Made by a program: the position numbers and the translations under genes
The notes under the pieces: generated by a model
The model's input: only the letters and a program-made list of their open reading frames with translations
Database searches by the model: none
Told to the model about the DNA's origin: nothing
Shown here: one piece after another, positions 56,486-64,000 of the stretch
How the letters are laid out: each line of letters starts with the position of its first letter
Numbering within the stretch: the stretch's first letter is position 1
Assembly (NCBI GenBank): GCA_024642775.1
Contig: JAHEAL010000002.1
Coordinates: 24,196 to 88,195, forward strand
Direction: 5' to 3'
From: Nitrosomonadales bacterium
Lineage (GTDB): Bacteria > Pseudomonadota > Gammaproteobacteria > Burkholderiales > Methylophilaceae
DNA length: 64,000 nucleotides

Positions 56486-57736
56486 ATGAATTTTGATGTT
56501 CTAAATACCTCGGCTTACCTAAACCAATATGTTCTTATAGAGCTGGCTGTGGTTATTGTTTCTATCTCTGCATCATATTATTTTTTTGCTAGCAAACTTC
56601 AGCAGATTATCTTAGATAAAACAAAAGTTAAATCAAAAATATTGGTAGATGGAATAATTCGAATTTTATTTCCGCTCGGTGCAATAATACTTATTGGTCT
56701 CGCACAAAGTATCTTATCTATCTTTTTTGTAAAAGGGCTGTTGGTACTGGCTCAAAAGTTATTAGCAGCAATGATTTTTGTGAGGATTGCAGTATATTTT
56801 ATTAGATTTCTGTCTAAACCAAATTCAATATTACGCGCATTAGAAAAGATTATCTCATTCTCAATTTGGATTTTGATAGCATTACAAATTACAGGAATCC
56901 TGCCTGATTTTTTAGCAACTCTTGATGATATTACATTCAAAATAGGGTCTCAAACATTATCGTTGTTGACTCTAACGCAAGCACTTGTGGCTATCTTTTT
57001 AGCAATACTCATTGCCATGACTATTAGTAAATTTATTGAAAATAAACTCATGAAGTCTAAGCAGTTAGATGCCAACGCTAAAGTTATGATCGGTAAAGTA
57101 TTTAGAATCTTCCTTTATTTTATTGCCATTGTGGTTTCTCTGTCGTCATTTGGGATTAATCTAACCTTCCTTAGTGTGTTAGGCGGAGCTTTTGGAGTCG
57201 GATTGGCTTTTGGAATGCAAAATATAGCTAGTAATTATATAACTGGCTTTATTATATTAATGGATAAGTCTATTCGCATAGGTGATGTTCTTACAATTGA
57301 TGGACATTACGGAATGGTGACACTAATTAGATCTCGCTATACGGTATTAAAAAAATTGGACGGTGTGGAAGTAATTATTCCAAATGAAAAATTAATGTCT
57401 CAAAATATAATAAATCATTCCCTTTCGGATAGGAAAGCAAGAGTTTCGATTGATATTCAGATTAGCTATACATCTTCAGTTGATAAGGCATTTAAAATTA
57501 TGCTGAACGCAGCCAATTCAGAAAAAAGGGTTATTGATGACCCTGAGCCAGTAACTTATTTAATTGGTTTTGGCGATAATGGTATTGACCTTAGTTTGGC
57601 GTTTTATATTCTGGATCCTGAAGAAGGGTCATTGTCACTTAAATCAGATATAAATAGAAGAATTTGGAATGATTTTCAAGAGCAAGGTATCGAAATACCT
57701 TACCCACATAGAACTGTTGAAATTATAAATAAATAG
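56486..57736 (+). CDS. mechanosensitive ion channel family protein (MscS-like)
   Basis: LGGAFGVGLAFGMQNIASNYITGFIILMDKSIRIGDVLTIDGHYGMV. Confidence 0.92.
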   Translation: MNFDVLNTSAYLNQYVLIELAVVIVSISASYYFFASKLQQIILDKTKVKSKILVDGIIRILFPLGAIILIGLAQSILSIFFVKGLLVLAQKLLAAMIFVRIAVYFIRFLSKPNSILRALEKIISFSIWILIALQITGILPDFLATLDDITFKIGSQTLSLLTLTQALVAIFLAILIAMTISKFIENKLMKSKQLDANAKVMIGKVFRIFLYFIAIVVSLSSFGINLTFLSVLGGAFGVGLAFGMQNIASNYITGFIILMDKSIRIGDVLTIDGHYGMVTLIRSRYTVLKKLDGVEVIIPNEKLMSQNIINHSLSDRKARVSIDIQISYTSSVDKAFKIMLNAANSEKRVIDDPEPVTYLIGFGDNGIDLSLAFYILDPEEGSLSLKSDINRRIWNDFQEQGIEIPYPHRTVEIINK

Positions 57737-57738
57737 AG

Positions 57739-57894
57739 TTACTTAATTTTGTTTTCTTTGTAAACAACGTGTTTTCTTGCTTTAGGATCAAATTTTTTAA
57801 TTTCCATTTTGTCCGGCATTGTTTTTTTATTTTTTGTTGTTGTATAAAAATGTCCGGTACCAGCAGTTGACTCTAATTTGATTTTCTCTCTCAT
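57739..57894 (-). CDS. rpmG: 50S ribosomal protein L33 (51 aa, below ORF-track cutoff)
   Basis: [51 protein letters not shown]. Confidence 0.96.
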   Translation of the reverse strand: MREKIKLESTAGTGHFYTTTKNKKTMPDKMEIKKFDPKARKHVVYKENKIK

Positions 57895-58127
57895 ATCTTT
57901 TTACCTTCAGCTTTCATTTGAGCAATAACAGCATCAATACCTAATTTATCAATTGTACGTAGTGCTGCATTAGTGATCTTTAATGAAATCCATCTATTTT
58001 CACTCTCAACCCAAAAACGTTTATTTTGCAAATTAGGCATAAATCTACGCTTAGTTCTGTTGTTTGCATGGGAAACATTATTGCCGCTAACGGGCTTTTT
58101 ACCTGTAACTTGACATTCTTTTGCCAT
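57891..58127 (-). CDS. rpmB: 50S ribosomal protein L28
   Basis: [34 protein letters not shown]. Confidence 0.98.
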   Translation of the reverse strand: MAKECQVTGKKPVSGNNVSHANNRTKRRFMPNLQNKRFWVESENRWISLKITNAALRTIDKLGIDAVIAQMKAEGKKI

Positions 58128-58193
58128 AATATTCTCTTAAATTGCGAAAAACGACTATTAAACCATAAAATAGGGGGTTTAGACAAGTGTTAA

Positions 58194-58640
58194 TTAGTTT
58201 TTACCAGTACTTCCAAAGCCACCGGATCCTCTTTCTGAGTCATCAAAAGAATCAACAATATTAAGTTTAGCTTGTATAACTGGGGCTATAACTAGTTGAG
58301 CGATACGATCCATTGGCTTGATTGTGTAGGAGACAGTGGAGCGATTCCAGCAAGAAACCATTAATTCTCCTTGATAATCAGAATCAATCAGCCCAACAAG
58401 ATTTCCCAAAACGATTCCATGCTTATGTCCTAAGCCTGACCTTGGGAGAATATATGCAGCATAATTAGGATCATTAATATAAATAGCTAATCCGGTTGGG
58501 ATTAGATTTGTATCTCCAGGATTAATAACTATTTCATCCTCAAGGCAAGCCCTTATATCCATCCCAGCAGAACCGGGTGAGCCATATTCTGGTAAATTGT
58601 CAGCCATTTTTGGATTCAAAACTTTAACATCAATCTTCAT
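58194..58640 (-). CDS. dut: dUTP diphosphatase
   Basis: [42 protein letters not shown]. Confidence 0.97.
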   Translation of the reverse strand: MKIDVKVLNPKMADNLPEYGSPGSAGMDIRACLEDEIVINPGDTNLIPTGLAIYINDPNYAAYILPRSGLGHKHGIVLGNLVGLIDSDYQGELMVSCWNRSTVSYTIKPMDRIAQLVIAPVIQAKLNIVDSFDDSERGSGGFGSTGKN

Positions 58641-59812
58641 TTTTGAAAGCTTTCATGAATTTCATCTAGTATATTTACTGCTATTTCATTTTTTGGCATT
58701 TGATGAATAATTTTTTCTTGATGATTCATTAAAATAACAATTTCAGCACTTTCGCTACCCATTGTTTGTTTAATCTCATTTGCTATCACCATATCTAATT
58801 TTTTCTCAATCAATTTTTGCTTTGCAAATGAGATAAGATTTTCACTTTCTGCAGCAAAACCTACACAAAATAAATTAGGAAACTTTTCTTTTGTATTTTT
58901 TAAGATGTCATTTGTTTTTTTAAGCTCTAATATCAGACTTTCTGAATTTTTCTTTATTTTCCCGTTAATTTTTTCTTTTAATGTGTAGTCAGAAACTGCC
59001 GCAACACTTATAAAAATATCATTATTACCTGCATTGTTAAGAATGACTCTTTCCATCTCGCTATGATTTTTTGCTTCTATAGTATTGATTTTGGGGTTGA
59101 TCTCTTCATTTGTAATGCCTTTAACTAGTGTAACTGAAGCACCCATCTTCCATGCCTGATTTGCAATTGATATTCCCATTTTTCCAGAACTAAGATTAGT
59201 AATAGCCCGAGCATCATCAATTTTTTCAATTGTTGCACCCGCTGAAATTAAAATCTTTATCCCGTCCAGTTTTGGAATCGTTAAGAGTTTTTCAACATTT
59301 TTGAGAATCTCGAGTGGTTCTGTTAAGCGACCCTTTCCTTCCTCGCCACATGCCTGAATCCCGTAATCAGGACCGATAAAAATTACCCCATCATCCTGTA
59401 ATTGTTTAATATTTCTCAAATTTGGAGGATTATTAAACATATATGTATTCATTGCTGGGCATACAACCAGGTCACAACTTCTTGCTGCACAAACGGAGGT
59501 TAATAAGTCTTCACATAATCCTTGGTTAAGCTTAGCAATAAAATTTGCTGTTGCCGGGGCAACAAGAATCATGTCTGCATCTCTTGAGAGACTGATATGA
59601 TCCATAGCATTATTATTTTCACTTTCCCATAGGCTACTTAAAACAGGATTACCAGTAATTGCCTGGAAGGTTAAAGGCGTTATAAATTTTTTAGCAGAGT
59701 CGGTCATGATAACTTTGACATCATAATTACCCTTTACTAACAGACGAGCTAATTCAGCTGATTTATATGCAGCCACACCTCCACAAACTCCAAGTATAAT
59801 TTTAGATTTCAT
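58637..59812 (-). CDS. coaBC: bifunctional phosphopantothenoylcysteine decarboxylase/phosphopantothenate-cysteine ligase
   Basis: [63 protein letters not shown] at 59812 preferred over TTG at 59818. Confidence 0.95.
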   Translation of the reverse strand: MKSKIILGVCGGVAAYKSAELARLLVKGNYDVKVIMTDSAKKFITPLTFQAITGNPVLSSLWESENNNAMDHISLSRDADMILVAPATANFIAKLNQGLCEDLLTSVCAARSCDLVVCPAMNTYMFNNPPNLRNIKQLQDDGVIFIGPDYGIQACGEEGKGRLTEPLEILKNVEKLLTIPKLDGIKILISAGATIEKIDDARAITNLSSGKMGISIANQAWKMGASVTLVKGITNEEINPKINTIEAKNHSEMERVILNNAGNNDIFISVAAVSDYTLKEKINGKIKKNSESLILELKKTNDILKNTKEKFPNLFCVGFAAESENLISFAKQKLIEKKLDMVIANEIKQTMGSESAEIVILMNHQEKIIHQMPKNEIAVNILDEIHESFQK

Positions 59813-59819
59813 ATACAAA

Positions 59820-59826
59820 TATTATA
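59820..59826. promoter_or_regulatory. overlapping divergent -10-like elements (TATTAT +, TATAAT -)
   Basis: Shared TATTATA between ATG codons of coaBC (-) and the DUF429 gene (+). Confidence 0.4.
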
Positions 59827-59832
59827 TAACAA

Positions 59833-60510
59833 ATGACTACAATAATCGGTCTTGATAGCTGTCCTTATGGCTGGATTGCATCCCACATAAATAGAAGTGG
59901 AAGTATAGAATTTAATATTATTAAAAATCTTTCGGAAATTCTCAATTTGAAAGAAGATATATCCCATATTGCAATCGACATGCCAGTAATGTTATTAAAC
60001 CAAGAAAGAACTGTTGATGGTAAAGCCAGAAGATTGCTGGGAAAGAGATCATCTACAATATTCAATGCACCCGTCGAAGATGCATTGAATGCAGCCCAAT
60101 ATCATGAAGCTAGCTTAATTAACTTTAACTTAACTGGAAAAAAAATAAGCAAACAAAGCTTCAATCTTTTTAATAAAATAAAACAAGTTAGAGAGTTTAA
60201 AGATCAAAATCCAAAAATAAAAATTTATGAGTCTCATCCGGAGTTAGCTTTTATGGCTTTAAATAAAAAAAAGGTAATCTTGGAGAGTAAGAAAACAGCT
60301 CAGGGAAAAAAGTTGAGACTATTTTTGTTAAATGAAATTTATAAACAATTTAATTATGAAAAGATTCGTAATCAATTTAAAAAGACGGTTGTTAATGATG
60401 ATGATATATTAGATGCATTAGTGGTTATGTATGTTGGTATTAAAATTTACAACAATGAGGCATATGTAATTGTCGACGATAATAATAAAGAAATAACAAT
60501 TAGTTACTAA
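59833..60510 (+). CDS. DUF429 family protein (predicted nuclease-like fold)
   Basis: TTIIGLDSCPYGWIASHI, HIAIDMPVMLL, KIYESHPELAF, DDDILDALVV. Confidence 0.8.
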   Translation: MTTIIGLDSCPYGWIASHINRSGSIEFNIIKNLSEILNLKEDISHIAIDMPVMLLNQERTVDGKARRLLGKRSSTIFNAPVEDALNAAQYHEASLINFNLTGKKISKQSFNLFNKIKQVREFKDQNPKIKIYESHPELAFMALNKKKVILESKKTAQGKKLRLFLLNEIYKQFNYEKIRNQFKKTVVNDDDILDALVVMYVGIKIYNNEAYVIVDDNNKEITISY

Positions 60511-60511
60511 A

Positions 60512-62509
60512 ATGAAAAGTTTAGTTTGGATACTTATAACCTTGCTAGGAACGTTTGCTTTCTCATTGATTGCATTGTCTAGAAATGAGTCCATAAATGC
60601 TATTTGGTTTATTTTAGCAGCAGTATGTATTTATTTAATTGCTTATCGTTTTTATGCTGCTTGGATTGCTACCAAAGCGCTAATACTTAATGAAAATCGA
60701 GCGGTACCATCCAGAAAATTTAATGATGGGAAGGATTATATTCCAACGAATAAATGGATAGTCTTTGGACACCATTTTGCTGCAATTGCAGGCCCAGGAC
60801 CACTTGTTGGCCCAACCCTAGCTGCTCAGTTTGGGTATCTTCCCGGAACTATTTGGATTCTGGTAGGAGCCGTTCTAGGCGGCGCTGTGCAAGACATGTC
60901 AGTCCTGTTTTTTTCAGTTCGTAAGAATGGTAAAAGTCTTGGCCAGATGGCAAAAGATGAGCTTGGAAAAATGGCAGGAATAGCGACACAATTAGGTACA
61001 TTTGTGATTATGATTATTCTTATTGCGGTTCTTGGACTAGTTGTTGTAAATGCTATGAAGCATAGTCCTTGGGCCACCTCAACTGTTGTGGCAACTATTC
61101 CAATTGCTATGGTTATCGGAATTTACATGAGAAATTTAAGGCCAGGAAGAGTGCTTGAGGCAACAGCAATAGGAATTATCTTATTATTGCTTGCGGTCTA
61201 TTTCGGAGGAGAAATAGATAAATCAGAAACAATTAGGAAGTTATTTGATCATGATGGTTTGACGTTAGCCTTTGCAGTGATTGTTTATGGATTCTTGGCG
61301 GCTGTGTTGCCTGTTTGGTTGCTATTAGCCCCAAGAGATTATTTATCTACTTTTGTAAAACTTGGCACGATTTTTTTCCTAGCCGTTTCTATTGTTATTA
61401 TTCAACCAGAAATTCAGATGCCAGCAATAACGCAATTTATAGATGGAACGGGTCCAATTTTTGGTGGCAGCCTTTTTCCTTTCGTATTTATAACAATTGC
61501 GTGTGGATCAATCTCAGGATTTCATGCTCTGATATCTTCAGGAACAACCCCAAAGCTTATTGATAATGAAAAATATATACCTATGATAGGTTACGGAGGA
61601 ATGTTGCTGGAAAGCTTCGTCGCCATCATGGCGATTGTAGCTGCCTGCGTCCTTGAACCTGGAGTTTTCTTTGCAATCAATAGTCCTCCTGGTATTGTTG
61701 GAGCCTCAGCATCAGATGCTATTCAAACAATTAATAGTTGGGGTTTCTCAGTAACATTGGATCAAATGGATAAGCTTGCAGCTAGCGTGGGAGAGACAAC
61801 TCTGTTTGCCAGAACCGGCGGAGCCCCATCTCTGGCGGTTGGAATGGCTACCATTTTTGCTAAAGCTTTTGGTGAACACCTTCTTGCTATGTGGTACCAC
61901 TTTGCCATTATGTTTGAGGCCGTATTTATTCTTACAACACTGGATGCTGGAACAAGGGTTGGTAGATTTATGCTTCAGGATATTTTGGGTAATTACTACA
62001 AACCGCTTGGAAATCATGCGTCTATTTCATCAAATATTTTGACCAGTTTTATAGTGGTTTTTTGCTGGGGATATTTTTTATACATTGGTGTGATTGATCC
62101 TAACGGAGGGGTGAATATCTTGTGGCCATTATTTGGAATTGCAAATCAAATGCTTGCAGCAATTGCACTTTCTGTCGTTACGGCAATGTTAATCAAATAC
62201 AGAAATAGATGGTATGGTTTAATTTCAGGAATTCCTTTGATATGGTTATTGATTATTACAACCACAGCAGCTGTTGAAAAAATATTTAGTAACGATATAA
62301 GAGTTGGTTTCCTTGCTTCTGCACAAAATATTGAAAATAAAATTACTAGCCTTAAGTATGTTGATGATATTCAAGTTCTGCAACAAATTTCATTTAATTT
62401 ATATGTAAATTCTGTGATAACGTCAATTTTAGTTTTAGTCTTATGGATTGTTGCGCTTGATGTAATTAAGACTGTTTTTAAAGGAGAGGTTTTTGAAAAG
62501 AATATTTAA
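60512..62509 (+). CDS. cstA: carbon starvation protein CstA family transporter
   Basis: HHFAAIAGPGPLVGPTLAAQFGYLPGTIWILVGAVLGGAVQDM. Confidence 0.95.
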   Translation: MKSLVWILITLLGTFAFSLIALSRNESINAIWFILAAVCIYLIAYRFYAAWIATKALILNENRAVPSRKFNDGKDYIPTNKWIVFGHHFAAIAGPGPLVGPTLAAQFGYLPGTIWILVGAVLGGAVQDMSVLFFSVRKNGKSLGQMAKDELGKMAGIATQLGTFVIMIILIAVLGLVVVNAMKHSPWATSTVVATIPIAMVIGIYMRNLRPGRVLEATAIGIILLLLAVYFGGEIDKSETIRKLFDHDGLTLAFAVIVYGFLAAVLPVWLLLAPRDYLSTFVKLGTIFFLAVSIVIIQPEIQMPAITQFIDGTGPIFGGSLFPFVFITIACGSISGFHALISSGTTPKLIDNEKYIPMIGYGGMLLESFVAIMAIVAACVLEPGVFFAINSPPGIVGASASDAIQTINSWGFSVTLDQMDKLAASVGETTLFARTGGAPSLAVGMATIFAKAFGEHLLAMWYHFAIMFEAVFILTTLDAGTRVGRFMLQDILGNYYKPLGNHASISSNILTSFIVVFCWGYFLYIGVIDPNGGVNILWPLFGIANQMLAAIALSVVTAMLIKYRNRWYGLISGIPLIWLLIITTTAAVEKIFSNDIRVGFLASAQNIENKITSLKYVDDIQVLQQISFNLYVNSVITSILVLVLWIVALDVIKTVFKGEVFEKNI

Positions 62510-62669
62510 ATCTTTATGGTTTTTTCTTAAAGAAATTTCTGGTGAGAATGAATATCAAAAATATCTTTCAAGTAACTCTAAAATAAATAAAGAAGAAATA
62601 ATGTCTTCAAAAGAATTTTATATGAAACGGCTAAACCAAAAATGGAACAAAATTAATCGTTGTTGCTAA
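62493..62669 (+). CDS. YbdD/YjiX family (DUF466-like) small protein, partner of CstA (58 aa, below ORF-track cutoff)
   Basis: Read by hand: MKRIFKSLWFFLKEISGENEYQKYLSSNSKINKEEIMSSKEFYMKRLNQKWNKINRCC; TTG start. Confidence 0.82.
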   Translation: MKRIFKSLWFFLKEISGENEYQKYLSSNSKINKEEIMSSKEFYMKRLNQKWNKINRCC

Positions 62670-63426
62670 GAAAAAGATAGATTCCAAATAGTAGCATGGG
62701 CAATGATAGCAGTTGCCCCATAGTCAAAGATTCAAAAAGATAACCTAGATGATGATCAGGTTCACGGAAACATTCAACTATGATCCTTGAGAGACTGTAT
62801 CCAATTAAAAATAATCCAGAAATTTTTTTTCTAGCTCTCTGAGTTCCAGAGTAAATCCACAAAACCAAAAATAATAAAACTCCCTCAAGGAAAAACTCGT
62901 AAAGCTGTGAAGGATGTCTTGTCAAAAGATCAACTTTGGGGAAAATAACTCCCCAAGGTACTTCAGTTGGCTTACCCCAAAGCTCTTGATTGATAAAATT
63001 TCCGATTCTTCCAAAACCAAGGCCAATAGGAACTAATGGTGCTATAAAGTCTGTTAAGCAGAACCATTCTTTATGATACTTCCTTGCAACTAACCATACA
63101 GACGACAAAACACCAACAAGGCCGCCATGAAATGACATACCGCCATTCCATATTGCAAAAATTTCCAAAGGGTGTGTAAAATAATGTATGGGCTGGTAAA
63201 ATAAAGCATATCCAAGTCGGCCGCCAATGATTACACCAAGGGCCCCATAAGAAAATAAATCGTCGAGTATTTTTACATTTAGTCTGTACCAAGGATTCGT
63301 TTTAATTCGATATTTACCAAGGTAATAGAACAGAATAAATGCAAAAAAATACATTAATCCGTACCAGTGAATTTGGATTAATCCAAGATTGATTGCGATA
63401 GGGTTAATTTCTGGATGAGTCATCAT
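62653..63426 (-). CDS. lgt: prolipoprotein diacylglyceryl transferase
   Basis: HWYGLMYFFAFILFY, GGMSFHGGLVG, GRIGNFINQELWGKPT. Confidence 0.97.
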   Translation of the reverse strand: MMTHPEINPIAINLGLIQIHWYGLMYFFAFILFYYLGKYRIKTNPWYRLNVKILDDLFSYGALGVIIGGRLGYALFYQPIHYFTHPLEIFAIWNGGMSFHGGLVGVLSSVWLVARKYHKEWFCLTDFIAPLVPIGLGFGRIGNFINQELWGKPTEVPWGVIFPKVDLLTRHPSQLYEFFLEGVLLFLVLWIYSGTQRARKKISGLFLIGYSLSRIIVECFREPDHHLGYLFESLTMGQLLSLPMLLFGIYLFLSNND

Positions 63427-63462
63427 AGTTTAAGTATTATAATGTTTTTTTAAAGGAAGCTT

Positions 63463-64000
63463 ATGCCAAAGTATAGATCACATACAACAACTCATGGAAG
63501 AAATCAGGCTGGTGCTCGAGCATTATGGCGAGCAACTGGAATGAAAGATGATGATTTCCAGAAACCAATCATTGCGATAGCAAACTCCTTTACACAATTT
63601 GTGCCAGGACATGTTCACTTAAAAGATCTTGGTCAGCTTGTTGCTCGAGAAATTGAAAAAAGTGGAGGAGTGGCAAAGGAATTTAATACAATAGCTGTTG
63701 ATGATGGTATTGCAATGGGCCATGATGGGATGCTTTATAGTCTTCCAAGTCGAGATCTTATTGCAGATTCTGTAGAGTATATGGTTAATGCGCACTGTGC
63801 TGACGCTTTAGTTTGTATTTCAAATTGCGACAAAATTACCCCTGGGATGCTAATGGCTGCTATGAGGATTAATATCCCTACAATATTTGTATCTGGTGGA
63901 CCAATGGAGGCCGGTAAGGTCCGCTGGGGAGACCAGGAAATTAAGGTTGATTTGGTAACTCCAATGGTTGCTTCTGGGGATAAAGCAATTTCAGAAAATC
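63463..64000 (+). CDS. ilvD: dihydroxy-acid dehydratase, 3'-truncated by window edge
   Basis: [53 protein letters not shown]. Confidence 0.96.
   Translation, partial: MPKYRSHTTTHGRNQAGARALWRATGMKDDDFQKPIIAIANSFTQFVPGHVHLKDLGQLVAREIEKSGGVAKEFNTIAVDDGIAMGHDGMLYSLPSRDLIADSVEYMVNAHCADALVCISNCDKITPGMLMAAMRINIPTIFVSGGPMEAGKVRWGDQEIKVDLVTPMVASGDKAISEN

Overview
This 64 kb window is an AT-rich, densely packed bacterial chromosome segment. Gene content and order look betaproteobacterial: mla-ABC-bolA-murA-hisGDCBHAFIE-hinT-tatABC-petABC-sspAB, then tRNA-tuf-secE-nusG-rpl/rpo-str-S10-spc-alpha. Very short spacers and overlapping 3' ends suggest a streamlined genome, possibly a Methylophilales/OM43-like lineage; that placement is inference. 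I annotate about 85 protein genes, including four short genes missing from the ORF track (tatA, rpmJ, rpmG and a ybdD/yjiX-family ORF), five tRNAs, two tuf copies, and several promoters, leaders and terminators. I see no CRISPR array, prophage, transposon, toxin-antitoxin, defence or secondary-metabolite locus, and no clearly undescribed system. The best candidates for follow-up are: (i) a derived TatABC in which the TatC N-terminal HLxELRxR motif is degenerate and TatB is very short, next to a Rieske gene with an intact twin-arginine signal; (ii) intergenic structures in the ribosomal and RNA polymerase operons (a 13-bp AT-only inverted repeat before rpoB, a hairpin overlapping a near-consensus str promoter, a promoter plus terminator between rpsJ and rplC, mutually exclusive hairpins before rplN); (iii) a perfect 27-bp tandem repeat forming the C-terminus of rplQ; (iv) a tuf gene-conversion tract that extends into the end of fusA; (v) a compact divergent promoter between coaBC and a DUF429 gene that predicts near-leaderless mRNAs. 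All structure and promoter calls were made by eye and need computation or experiment.
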